In this document: positions 1 through 13,400 of the stretch, one piece after another | Position numbering within the stretch: the stretch's first letter is position 1 | Layout of the letters: each line of letters starts with the position of its first letter | Source of the DNA: Bicyclus anynana | Taxonomy: Eukaryota; Arthropoda; Insecta; Lepidoptera; Nymphalidae | NCBI RefSeq assembly: GCF_947172395.1 | Contig: NC_069106.1 | Coordinates: 5,394,001-5,458,000 of the forward strand | Direction of reading: 5' to 3' | DNA: 64,000 nt | The notes under the pieces: model-generated | What the model was told of the DNA's origin: nothing | The model's input: only the letters and a program-made list of their open reading frames with translations | Database searches by the model: none | Made by a program: the position numbers and the translations under genes

Positions 1-3000
1 CAAATAATATTACAGTAGAAGCTCCTTATTAGCGGGGATTGTGCGCAAACAAAACCGCGAATATGAACAATTCAAATCATTGGATTATTAAAGGAAATGA
101 ATTTTAGCCGTCAACACGGAAACCGCGAATAGCTTTGACCGTTTTAAATAAATAATAAGTAAGGAAGGCACTTTAAAGCCTAGGTAAAAAACTTTAAGGT
201 GGATAGATATAATAATATTTCGGTGAAATACAAAATTATTAAACTTACCTAATAGTAACAAGCACTTGTACATATTTTGCGAACAAGACATTTTAATTAG
301 ATGTAACTGAACCTATTAAATTGATAAATAATTTAATCTTACGTGCAAAGGCAAGTGAATTTTATAAAAAATTTCAAATTCTCATTCAAAAATCAAAATC
401 GAAACTCGAATTCAAAGTCCAAAACAAAACAAGAAACATCGAAACAGGAAACAGCTGTTCAATCACAGACAATAAATTAAAAAGGTAGTGATAATTTTGA
501 CAATTAAAGCTAAAGCTCGTTAAACATTTGTCAATAATGCGTTCAAGAAAATATTTTTGTTTTGAATAAATAAATAAAAAAGATATATATTTTAGGTCGT
601 ATTTATGTGTATTTAATTTAAATTTAATAGAAATCAGCAAATAAACTACACAGTTTTGTATCTACACAGTTACGTATTAATGAAAACAAAATCATTATTA
701 AGAATGAATTATCAAACATATTGATTAAACGTTTTAGGTGAAAATAAAAAAAAAGTGATAATTCAAGGATAATTCACTTACGGGATTCTTCACTGAATAA
801 CGAGCCGTCTGGCTACACAATAAAAACCAGTGTTTATGAGAATCATGAAGATCATCTAAGCATTTTCACTTTAATTGCACACTACAAGAAACCCGTTTGT
901 CACGAATTAGCGCAACGGCATCACTAATATACTAATTTAAATATTAATGAAAATATAGCCGATACCTATCCCGAACGATTACAGAGTGAAGTTGATTTTG
1001 TAGCAATGCAGTGTTCTGCGCATGTTTTATGAATGAATCCCCTGCGCAGATCCGCAAGCAAGCTGGCCGAGCACATTTTAATATTGCTATTGACAATTTT
1101 CATCGAGTCAATGAACTCTAAAAGGCAGTTTGTTTCAATGTCCGACCTAAGTTATTGCCTTCATATCACTTTCGTATTGTGGTCAATAGCCCTTAATTAT
1201 ATTTCTCGTTCGTATTGACTCAAATTGACTGCGACGCAAAGCAAATGACACCATTTATTAAATAGGCTTACAGCTGCGTTCAATATAAAGATAATGTTTT
1301 TCGTAACGCTAATTTATAATATTATTTCGCGGATTTAATTTAATCAATCTCCAATGTATTCCTTAGGCCGCATTCCGAAGAATACCTGTGCTTACGCAAA
1401 TTAAATAATAATTATATAATAAAATGCAGCGCCTGATTCTAAAAGAAAGCAATACTGTACGTACCTACAATTTCGAAAAATTGCAGGCTCTTATTAAATA
1501 TCTGCATTGCAAATCTTACACGGTGCTCGTTTACTTGTATATTTAAGCATTCGAAGAACTTTCAAAACATCTTTGCATCTTTGCAAGCAGAGATGTGAAA
1601 CACATCGGGCTATTTTGGTGTACCTAGTCAAAGAATATTCCTACTTCATGGTACAAAAACATACATATCGAACGTAGAACCTCCTCCGTTTTGGAAGTCG
1701 GTTAAAAAGTTGATATTTTTTATATATAAGTGATATAAGTATCAAAAGAGAGTCAAATCTTCTACATCAGTGTTGTCAGGAATTGAATCCTAGTTAGCGT
1801 CTCACAAGGGACGGGAGGACAGTTTCTGAGTGAACTCAGATAACGTGGACATCATTCGCGTTCCGGTGAACGGTATCGCCGTGTCATGGGTAGTACACCA
1901 AACTACTAGACTACGGGTGCGGAGTTTAGAGCAGCCCTCCGCAACGACTGCCTTACTGTGTAGAAACGGACTCCCGGCGTATATACGATGCGCGAGGTAT
2001 ATGTAGTTCGAGAGCGAAAACATTTCGTTAGCGTGAGTTAGGACTTGTATCGAAGCAATATTGTAATGTGTACTATAGACACAGTTTTCTTTCTTTTCTT
2101 TGTTGTACTATTATGTATTATGTGTTTGTATGAAATTTTAAAAGTATAATAACTATGGATCTTTTTTTTATTTCTATTTCTAAAGTAATAATTTAAAAAA
2201 AAACAGTGCACGTTGAATTCGCATAGGTATACCTAGAGGGCTCCGAAAGATGATACTTAAAATTGTAATTATTAAATATTTATTTTTTCGATAAATATAC
2301 AAACCTATTTACAAACTACGAGTATTAATAAAACTAGACATTAGTTTTGATGAAAGGTTTTATAACAATACTAGCGAACGCTCGTGACTTTGTCCGCCCT
2401 AGACTGAAATATATTGAGAGAGAAATAATAGTTACATCACGGTTTACCATACGCCATTTAATCACACACAGAAAGATGACATAATTTATGTGACTACCTA
2501 CAAATGTTAACCTAGCATACATTACACCTCCCTGCCAAATCTACTAAACCATTTGATTTACAAACTAAAAGAACTTATGAATTTAATGTACTATAATCCC
2601 TAATTACTTATCAACTAATCTTATTCTATTCTGAAACGTACCACTGGGTTACGCACTCTTTTTGGACGGTTCTCTACTACTGCTGTCGGTTGTGGTGACG
2701 GAAGAGCTGGAGGTGATAACTGCGTACTAGCGCTCGAAGGCAAATCCTTATGAACTGAACTGAACCTGTCAATGGGTATTCCTCCTTATTCCGCTCATAA
2801 ACCACAAAATCCGTTCCTAGCAGATGTCATCTAACTACAAACGAACTCTGTACATCAAGCAGTTTTCGATATTTCGTATTCAGTTTGCAACTTTTTTTTT
2901 TAAGTCTGCTATAAGATAGTAAAACTTCTTTAGATTTATAATTTTTATTGAATTTTAATAAAAACCTGCTGCCACACCAATACTGACAATGTCAAATTAA

Positions 3001-3022
3001 ATTTATAGAAAAAAAACTGTTA
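1..3022. other. AT-rich intergenic DNA with repeat fragments
   Basis: No gene is supported here. All open frames are short and lack a recognisable domain or splice structure. A stretch near 1660-1710 ('CTCCTCCGTTTTGGAAGTCG') resembles a common dispersed lepidopteran repeat, and 1800-2030 and 2620-2850 look like decayed mobile DNA without a clear family. A short sequence resembling 'ACCGCGAATA' occurs twice within the first 135 bases. The segment 2280-2620 is plain AT-rich DNA. Confidence 0.5.
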
Positions 3023-4317
3023 CGCGAGCTACAGACCTGCAGTTTTAACTGACGTAGGTACCTACCTACATATGTCTACATATGGTGAGTTTCAGTTTGT
3101 CCAGTTGCGATATCAGCAGGCTTATTCACTATCTTTGACGTATGCGTACGAAATTCAGCGCTGTATGTCGAATATTTCCTTGGTACATGCAGCACAATGC
3201 TGAACTGGATCCTTTTTCAAGGTTGTGCCAAATATAACATAGTGGTGTTCTGATGCTTAGACTAAGTAGATTAAATATCAGGCACTACAAATAGTGTTAA
3301 TGGGTGGCAAATTTTTTTTTAAATATTTTTTTTCTTTCTTGCCACCATAAATATTTCTGCGCTAATCGAGCCGTCAGGAATCAATCGGGATGATGGCAAT
3401 AGACCTGCTGGATTGACGCTGGTTCCCTGAGAAATGGGGCGGACCCTAATGTGGGACGCTACATGCGTCGACACATTAGCACCGTGCTATATCAGGGAGA
3501 CAGAATCAAGACCGGGAGCCGCAGCAGAAAAAGCTGAAATCGGTAAGTGGCTCAAGTAAGCCTCTTTGACAGAGAGTTACATATTTGTACCTTTTGCCGT
3601 GGAGACCCTTGGGCCATGGAGTCGCAGTGCCAAAAAATTTTACCGAATCATTTCATCACGGCTAGTTGCCTCCACTGGTGACAGAAGGGCTGGCTCATTT
3701 TTTGCGCAAAGGATCAGCCTGGCTGTCCAGCGCGGAAATGCAGCCAGTATTCTTGCCACCATTCCACGTGGGCATGATTTGTATAGTTATTAGGATAAGT
3801 TAGCTTAAGTTCCTTATTGTTTCTCAATAATAAAAAACAAAGAAATTTTCTTTCTTTCTTTCAAAATTGAGATTCTATGTAAAAATGTCTTTCGGTGAGT
3901 AGTGCGGTGTCAAATCCGGTGGTTGCGTCATCCCATTCGCCGCCATCCACTCAAGTTAGGCCACTTGGAGCCTCTAAAAATTGGAGGTGCTCCCAAGTTA
4001 GAGTTAGTTCCAGTTTTGGCCACCGGGTCTGAAAGGTTGGCGCTCAAAAGAGGAAATTTATACACAACCCAATGTTAGTTGTGGTCAACAATGGCCGTTA
4101 TTCAAACAAATAATACCTAAATATCGTCTACAATGTCGAGTTGTGTGTAAATAAATTTATAATGGAATTAAAGACAAAATTGTGTATGTGTGCGCTCAGT
4201 GTGCCTTAGCCTTGCGGTGATTTTGTAGGAACGTAACCTATATATAGTACCTATAAAATTATCATTGTTTGTGCTATAGTTAAAACTGCACAGTTAAAAC
4301 TGAAGGTCTGTAGCCCG
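3023..4317. mobile_element. DNA transposon-like element with terminal inverted repeats
   Basis: The left end (3031 onward) reads CTACAGACCTGCAGTTTTAA and the right end (4290-4313) is its near-perfect inverse, about 24 bp. No transposase frame is visible, so it is non-autonomous. A LINE tail is nested inside at about 3345-3860. The 3' third (about 4044-4230) is repeated in diverged form at 6676-6908. The same terminal sequence closes a roughly 95-bp palindromic element at 63.3 kb. I could not identify a target-site duplication, so the outer limits are approximate. Confidence 0.6.
3345..3862 (+). pseudogene. 3' end of a non-LTR retrotransposon, truncated
   Basis: A reading frame on the + strand (in frame about 3566-3793) has the pattern GPWSRSAKKFYRIISSRLV, then GDRRAGSFFAQRISLAVQRG. 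I recognise this as the conserved C-terminal tail of a lepidopteran LINE ORF2. It ends with an A-rich stretch (about 3818-3850) and TTTC repeats. The reverse transcriptase core is missing, so it is a 5'-truncated dead copy. It sits inside the inverted-repeat element at 3023-4317. Confidence 0.6.
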
Positions 4318-4455
4318 CATTAAGAAAGCTGACACCAACTGACACGAAATTATTTACGCTTCAAGAATACACCGAAATGAAAAATGGCCAGATATTATTA
4401 GTTATGAGTTTATTATAGGTTTATCCAAAAAATATCCATACGCACCAATACTATA

Positions 4456-7400
4456 ATGGCTTACTTCACCTCCCTCTGGAAAGCGAGAATAATAGAGAAA
4501 TGCAAAACGGAATACGAAAACGAAAAACTCAACTCAATTCTCGCGTCGAACACTGAGATTCCCCGTACAAGTATTTTGCAGAAATGGCGTATTTACAGGC
4601 GCGACACAAAAACCCGCGTGACTGGAAAACTAAGGAAATGGTTCCCGGATGGTTCCTACGTATCCAATATGTATTTGTACTTGAAAACTGACCAGACGTT
4701 CCCTAATTTCGTTTTGAAAAGCGTCGTCGGCTTCCTCGGTGGCATTGTGCTTACGTATCTCTGCTTTATGTTCTTTGTGTTCCAATTGTCGATATCGCTC
4801 ATCCACGCCACTATTATGAGTTCCGTTATTGGCGTTCTACTCACACTAGGACTCGCCTTCAGTTATAGAATCAGGTACATAATATTATCTACCTCTATGT
4901 ACATATCATCATCATATCAGCCGATGGAATTCTACTGCAGGACATTGGCCTTTTGTAGGTACTTTCAAACACAGCGGTCTTGAGCCGCCAGCCCGCTTGA
5001 TATCCTCGATCCACCTAGTGGGGGGTCGACCAACACTGTGCTTTCCGGTGCAGGGTCGCCATTCCAGCACCTTGGGACCTCATCGTCCATCAGCTTTTCG
5101 AACTATGTGGCCTGCCCATTGCCACTTCAGTTTCTCGATTCGCTGAGCTATATCAGTGACTTTTGTTTATCTGCGGATCTCCTCATTTCTGATTTGATCA
5201 TGCAATAGACTCCAAGCACTCGTTCCATCGCCCGTTGAGTGACTTTGAGTCTTCTAATAAGGCCCATAGTCAGCGACTAAGTCTCGGATTCGTAGTAGGC
5301 AACACGCACTGTTCGAAGACTTTCGCAGACGCCTGCATCCAGCAAATTCCTGCGACTCGCTTGATGTCGTCAGTCCACCTGGTAGGAGATCGACCAATAC
5401 TGCGCTTTCTAGTGCGAGGTCGTCATTCCAGCACCTATGTTTAAATACCTCGACATCTTCTGTTTTAGATGTCTAGTATTCCTACTGATCCCGCAGCTGT
5501 TCTCCCGAGTGGGTCGTTACACAATCACCTGCTACGCCCTGGTGCTGATACTGACAGGACCTGCCACCAACACCTTCAAGAATTCTGAAGTGCTCTCAGA
5601 ATCTATGGCCTGTAGTCAGGTAATCATATTCAGGCTATGTAAAGGCGTACAGAGGCAGGCTCCAGCATTCGCCCAAAACCCATGGCGACGCCGCGCGTAA
5701 CTGCTTACGTCTTTACATATGGTCCGAGAGCTAGTGGATATTTTTCAGTAGGTATGTGAGTTAAAAACTTATCTTTTACTTGTCTCTCCTATGCTACCCA
5801 ACACAGAACTGGGGAATAGTTGGAATTTTCTATTTTTTTTAATACCTTTAGAAACTTCGAGAAAAATTGCAAAATACATTGCATTTTTAATTCATGCAAA
5901 TTTTATGGCGCGACTTTGAATAGTTATTGTCTATTTCATTCCATTAATTTACAATGATAATAACTATGATAATCTAATAGTAGTTAAACGTTTGACGACG
6001 CCATATTATAAAACTGAAGGAGTCACTATAGCAAAACATGTTCCTAATCGTCTGTCTGTGCGCAGTAAACTGGTTTTGATGTCTCACGTCTTGTTGCGCT
6101 CTATCGGTAACTTTGGTTCTTCTGAGGATATGCATATTATTTTAATTAGATGAAGCAGAGAAACTCCTAGCATAGGTCCTCTTAATACCATTATTCAAAA
6201 ACCTCACGAGTCTCCTCTTAAAATGAGAGGAGTTAGACTAATAGTCCACCAAGCTGACCTGAAATGAAAAAAAAAAATCTCAGGCATGTAGGTTTCCTCA
6301 CAATATTTTTCCTTCACCGTTTGAGACACGTTATATATAATTTCTTAAAATGCACAACTGAAAAGCTAGAGGTGCATGTCCCGGACTAAATTCGAAACTA
6401 CGCCGTCTGAATCGAAGGCTGAGTTCATTTCCACTGGGCTATTACGACACAAACATACTTTTTCTTAAAATAGTATCTGTTACAACAGCTCAGAAAGTTG
6501 GGACTAAATTATTGTCTGACGTCTCCACTGAAATATCCTAACGTTAACAATTTTTGTTCACGTCATCGATCGAAGACTGAGGTCATATTCACTAGGCTAT
6601 CACGGCTTGATAGGTAGGTACAGATAATCAATGATGTTAAATGCTGATAGATGTGTGTACTTGGTCATGAAAAATGAGGCGCTCAAAAGAGGAAATTTCC
6701 ACATCTCAATGTTAGTTTAGTCAACAACGAACGTTATTTAAACAAATAATACCTAAATATCGTCGACAATATCGAGTTGTGTGTTCAGGAAGTGTAAAAA
6801 CTATATTTACATAAATAATTAATGGAATTAAAGACAAAATTGTTCATGTGTGCGCTCAGTTTTGTAGCGTGTCACTCGGATCACTTTTTGCGGTGATTTT
6901 GTAGAGATGTAGGTAACCGATAGTATAAAATAATCATTGCACGTAATGAAGTGTTTGTGTTGGTTCCAGGAACAAATAAAAGGTAGCGTCAGAGAAATAA
7001 ACGAGTCGATAAAAAAACCTTTCAACGCAATGAAGGACACTATAACGCTAATGGTCGGCACTATCAAACGCCTCGCCTGCGCTGTGGACGGGATTATCTC
7101 TAGGATAGATGTATTGGCTACTACTATTTGTAAGTTGATCTGTTTATAGCATTGTTTCCCAACCTGTGACCCAAGGGTCCAGAGATGACACCGCGGACCC
7201 TCATACTCATACTCGTATATGGGGGTCTGCGGTGTCATCTCTGGACCACACATAAATGCTAATGTCTAAAAATTATTGACAGCAGATGGACGTCTTCTGC
7301 TGGAGATAGGCCTCTTGCATGGACTTCCAAACAAAACGGTCCCGAGCCTCGAGCATCCTGCGACTCACTGCAACCCGCTCGATGTCCTCAATCCACTTAG

Positions 7401-10400
7401 TGAGAGGTTGACCAACACTACGTTTTCCGGTGCGGGATCGCCATTCACAGGCCTTTGAGACTTCCAAACATCACGACCCTGAGCCACCTGCATCCAACGA
7501 ATCCCCGCGACACCATTGATGTCGTCAGTCCACCTGGTTAGTGAGGGGTCGACCAACACTGCGCTTTCTAGTGCAAAGTCCATCGGCTCTTCGAACGATG
7601 TGCCCTGTCCATTTTAGCTTCACGATTCGCTGAGCTACGTCAATGACTTCGGTTCTTCTGCGGATCTCCGCATTTCATGATGATACAACATATTACTCGT
7701 ACATGTTTTGTTAATTTATGGCCCTGTGGTGGTGGCAAAACAAATAAACAAACAACTACAGAGATTAAATAATAATAACAACAAATTTACAGTCATAATT
7801 TCAATTCCAGCTGACGTAATCCAATCATCATTGTCCTGGTTGAACTCAGTTGGTGACATTTGCAACAACAAATTTGGACTACCCTACGATTATTGTATGA
7901 AAGCTGTGAACCGTGGTGTATTGAACTGCAAAAACACCTTCAAAGGCGACTTCGGAAGGCTTTGCAATGCTTCCGCTGCGAAAGCTGCATGTTTGTCTGT
8001 CAAACCGTATCGCTCTGTTTGCTTTATAGCTGATTATTCTACTATGTCATTTGCTGCGACAATGAAGAGAAGTAATTGTTTTTAAGTATATCATCTTTAG
8101 CCTATTTTAAACGCTATAAGGCACAGGTCTCTCTTTTAGGAGTGAGGTTTTGGAGGTTAGACCCACTAACCTACTTGAATGAGGGTTTGTCTGTATAAAC
8201 ATTCAGTACATTATGATAATAATAATAACCGGGACCGACAGCTTGTTGTCCGAGCCAAAACACAACCACAAGGGTAAAAAAAAACTCAAAAGCGTTGCCT
8301 TGTTGTTACGTAAGTGTAACACCACCATCCTCCAAACTACGGGCTGCTAGTGCTACTAGAATTACTCTACAGAAAAATATCCCAATGTGTTCTACTTAGG
8401 AATCCAAGACCTCCAGATTATAAAGCAGTGCAAGAGAATACGCCGGTTCCTACAAAGTTGAACTTTTTTCTGATTCTGTATAGACTCCTTAACGCGACTG
8501 CAGCAGCTTCACCGGGGAGTTACTAGGGTCCCAAACAAAAAGGGGCCAGCGTCAACTCCTAGGGTTTGAAGAACATAGAGTGACTGGACGTCTTTTTAGG
8601 GGACTTTTCATGTCCATGATATGTATTCGCTCCTCGGCTTAGAGATTTAAGACCGATGGTGTTCGTGACAGAGATAGATCAGCCCAGACATCCCCGTGGT
8701 TAGGAGTCACGTCCAGACGACGTATATTTGGACAGCGGATGAAAAATTAACATTTAATGCAATTTCATTCAATAACATTCTTAAAGAGGCGCGTGTCACG
8801 CCAAGCCAATAAACGCGTGTAAAGAGGATGCACTCAATTCGACACGTGTATTTTTAGCTCCATAAATACTTGGTCAGTCAGAAACACCTCAGTATTAAGG
8901 GATATCCATTTAAAACAAAAATAATTGACTACAAAACATTCTTAGTCGTATTACTGCTTAAACCACACCTCTCTATTCCTCTGCGCACACAGGGCAAGAC
9001 CAATTACTGTTCAAGATTTCGTGTAGAAAGTAGGGGTCTACAAAGAAAAAGTTTCTATAAAAAAATTATAAAATTAGTAGGATTTAAATAATTTAATTAT
9101 ATTTCAGAGATAAGATTATTCACCGATCGAATCAACAAAGTGTTTTCCGTTAACGTTAATATTAAACACACTTATACATTTACCAACAACGCGAGTGACT
9201 CGGCTAGCCAAATAGCTGCTGGTATAGTCACTGAGATCAGAACTCGAGCTGATCCACTGCTCACCTGGTTATCTTGGAGTTCTTGTGTCACCAGCTTGTT
9301 TCTGTTGCTCATCATATTCAGGTAAGTAATAACTCTTCTGACTATTCGTGACTTGGCTAACCAAATTTCCGCTGGCTTGTAACTGAGATCAGGACTCAAT
9401 CTGATCCACTGCTCACTTGGTTGTTGAGGAGCTATTCTATCTCTAATAGACCTCCAATAACTCTTCTGACATCTTTCATGTTAAGTATACGCCTGTGACT
9501 CGGCTAGCCAAATAGCTGCTGGTATAGTCACTGACATTAGGACTCACGCTGATGGAGCTCTTGTGTCACCAGCTTGTTTCTATTGCTCAATATATTTAGG
9601 TATGCCATACTAATCCATCATAAGCTACATTTACCAACGACCCGACATACCAGGTCTCAGGTGGAAATCTGAACTGAGCTGATTGATTTCTGGCTTCTTG
9701 CAACAACGCATTAGCGTTATGCCAGAGGTATCGGCGCCAATTACTCCAATTTACGACAATTTCGCCAGCGTTAGTCATTAGACTTACACTAGCCAAATAG
9801 GCGCCGATACAATCCCTGAAGTATTTCTTCAGAATCAACAATTACAATAAATCAATATCAGAATAAATATTTAGATCGTGTCCAGTCCAAAATGGTTGCG
9901 CATTAAGTGGGAATCCTAATCTAATATTATAAAGAGGTAAACTTTGTAGTAATCTGGTATCGTCTCTGGATATACTGAACCGATTTTGAAAGTTATTTTA
10001 CTAGAAGGCTTTAATTATTATTAAGCGTCATAGCCTTATAGGCTATATTTAATCCCGTATTCTCATGGGGACGGGAACTACGCGGATGAAACCGCAGGGC
10101 CTTGGCTAGTCCTTTATATTGTTGTTGTTTTCAGAGCCAAATATTATCAGCACATGTTCGAAACAAGATCGAGATTCGACAATCTCTACGTGACTAAAGA
10201 GTTGTGCGAGTTAGATCTAAAGAGGTACCTCGAGGGACGTGTGACCATACTGCCGTTGAATAAGAGGGAACAAGCGAAATATATCAATGTTGGTTAATTT
10301 TTTATCAATGACAAATTATTTCTAGACTACGATCTCATCGGATAGTGATGATAAAGTCGAAGATGGTAGAGTAGATTCAGTTGCATTACATGAATCATAA

Positions 10401-13400
10401 TTATGAAAATAAATATAAAATATCCTCCCAACCGAATTTCCTGCTTCTTTTCCAATTTCATGTTGACATTAACCATGTACGCAGTCGCAGATGTTATAGT
10501 GCACAAGTGTGAGCTCATACACAGGTGCACTCTATTCCCTCACTTTCATAGTTTAATGGGGCAGGCACGGGGTACAACACCACCTATTTCCCAACTCCAG
10601 GCTGATATTAAAACTTATCGTAAGAAAATTCCTAATGACGTATTTTATGTTGATGTTATCCGCGGGGCTTGGACCCTGGAACCCTGGACCTCATTCAAAG
10701 TAGCCGAACCAGGTAGCTACTATACCAATAAGCCAGTTCTGAGAGTTTTTAGACACAAGAAAACCAAATGTATTTATAGCCCGACCCAGGAAACCAATTT
10801 AAAACCACAGAACACGCGAACCATCACCTGGACAGATTATATTGTGGGCAAACAGTAAACCAACGAGCAGTAATTTTCAAATATTTTTAGGTAACTTCAT
10901 TTCGTTTGGTAACGACGGAAAAGCGTTACCTAACTCGTGCTGTGGTTTTCATGACCATAACAACGTTTAAACTTCTGATACATATCGTTGCTGACTACAG
11001 CTTGTACTGGGTTCTGACCACCATACGCTATCATGGGCGTTTCCAAACTGTATTACCACGTATGTATATTTTCTACCACCTTATCATCATCTTCAGAGAA
11101 TGGACGTCCACTGTAATGGATATAGGACTCTTTATGAGACATACTTGCAGATCGCTTCTCTAAACAAAATCCAATAGTAAACAGAATTATGGCAAATGAC
11201 TCTGTGGAAGAAGTGATCATGACAAATAAAGTATGTAGGTGCATTTTAATAGTCCTGAAGCAACATATTTTGTCGTGTTCCATCTAGTTGGGGTCTTTAT
11301 TTGCTCCCAGCGCCAGATAGTGGTAACTTGATGCCCTAAGCAATCTTCCCCTGTGAGTCCCCCTAGCCTTAAATGAACTACAAAAAAAAATAATGTTAAT
11401 ATTTTGAAACGCGCGGATTTTGCACACTTTCATGTACTCGTTTTTTTCTCGGCTGTAGTGCCCCCCTAGACTGGATGCTCTAAGTCTAAGCAATTTCAAA
11501 ATCCAGGATTAATCTAACTATTGGTCTAACCAACCTCTCATTATCTCCTCCTAATACATGTGGATAGCATCCATTAAATAAAGTCACAAAACCCGTGACT
11601 TTTCTACATAATCCTTTCTTTGGTTTTGCGGAACCCACTTTAGGCATCGCTGACATAAATCAACTTCAAAACCACACGTACATAAACGTTTATGCACGAT
11701 CGTTGCCAATATTTCGATCGTAAACCAGTGTCTATTAATCAATCATCTTTTTTACTTAACTATCTGACACAGGCATCCACATAAATCGGGACACTGGACT
11801 GTTGTAGTTATAATACAGTCTATATTCAATGAATTAGCCGTTAACTTGGAACTGAAAATACAATCACCTTCCACCATTCATCCCAAATTCTAAGTCCACC
11901 TAATTTTGCAGTAATCATTTTGCATACGGCTTTTAAGACGCCGGCGTCCATATTTCAGGACAGGGAACTGTGGCAGATTTTATTCGGCTGGACAAGGGAC
12001 TGTATACTGTGGCAGATCTTATAGGGGTCTATATTCAATGCCTGTGGCAGATTTTATTCGGCTGGACAGGGGACTGTTTATTGTGGAAGATCTTATCGGG
12101 TCTATATTCAACGCATTGACCATTCCTTTGGTGCAGACTATACTTTCAATAATATCTTCTATTACCTGTCTTCCAAAACCACATCCTCCTATTATGTAAC
12201 GATCTTGAATCTATCATCTCTTTGCAGACAGCCCATCTAATGCCAGTGTCCACATATCGGTACTGTGGCAGTTCTAATACTGTCTATACTCAATGCATTA
12301 ACCATTCCCTTGGCGCAGATAATAAGTAACATCGCCTATCACCTGCCAAATCAAAAACCACATCTATCTCAAATCTTTAATTTATTTTCAGACGGCCCAT
12401 ATAGTGCTGGTGTCCACATATCGGGGCAAGGGACTGTGGCAGATCTTATACGATCTATATTCAATGCGTTAACCATTCCCCTGGTGCAGACAATACCATC
12501 GCCTATCACGTGTCTTCCTAATCCTTATCCACCTGATTTGCAGCGATACACTCAAATTGGTAAGTACATATTTTACAAATAAGGTAAAACCGCTTATTCT
12601 TCATCATCATCGTTCATTACGCTTCCTGTAGACTTTCAAACACCATCGTTTTAACTTCTTAAGCCTTTTTCATCCAGCGGCATTATATAACCCGTTTGAT
12701 GTCATCGGACCTCGTTGAGGGGTGGGTTATCTAGAAACACTACGCTTTAAAAATTTTGTTCATCATTATCCTCCTATTCATCATTAAGGCTTATGGCCCA
12801 CTACATGACCACACACCACGACAGACCTCCGTTATTACGACCACGCTACTCTAATGCGCGTTCTCAGGTTTTTAAGATAATATTGTTTGACTCTTATCAG
12901 ATGTTAATGGTCACTATAGTTCTCTATGGAGAGCACGCCAACTTCCCAACTCCGAACTGAGGACGAGAATTTTGCTAGTTTACAAATACAGTTCAGATAA
13001 CCAGATTGTCATGTTCTAGCTGTACTAATAATGCTCCTGTGGTTCTTTGCGCTATTCGAACCCTACGGTCTGCGTCTTCGACACGTCATCATGGGTCACT
13101 ACCGACCCGAGCGCGCAAAAGCACGGGCTGTGTGGCTTTACAATCATATATTGCGTACTAGAGGTAAGTTATATGCTTTTTTTACTTTTATCTTTGGCTA
13201 ACAAACGCCCCGCAGTTTTAATTCTAGTTACCGTGAGAATACGGGGATATTATTTTTATTCTGAATAGGCAATCATGCCTGGTGGAAAGCAATGATGAGG
13301 TCTAGATTGGAGCGTGCTTGCCTAGACGACTTTTATTCACTCTTGTCCTGAAGGTGTACAAATCCTAAGTGTTAAGAAACACAGAAGCCGGAAGGGCATT

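Noticed and set aside
1802..2023. 73-residue minus-strand frame
   Set aside because: No recognisable domain; surrounding sequence resembles degraded dispersed repeat.
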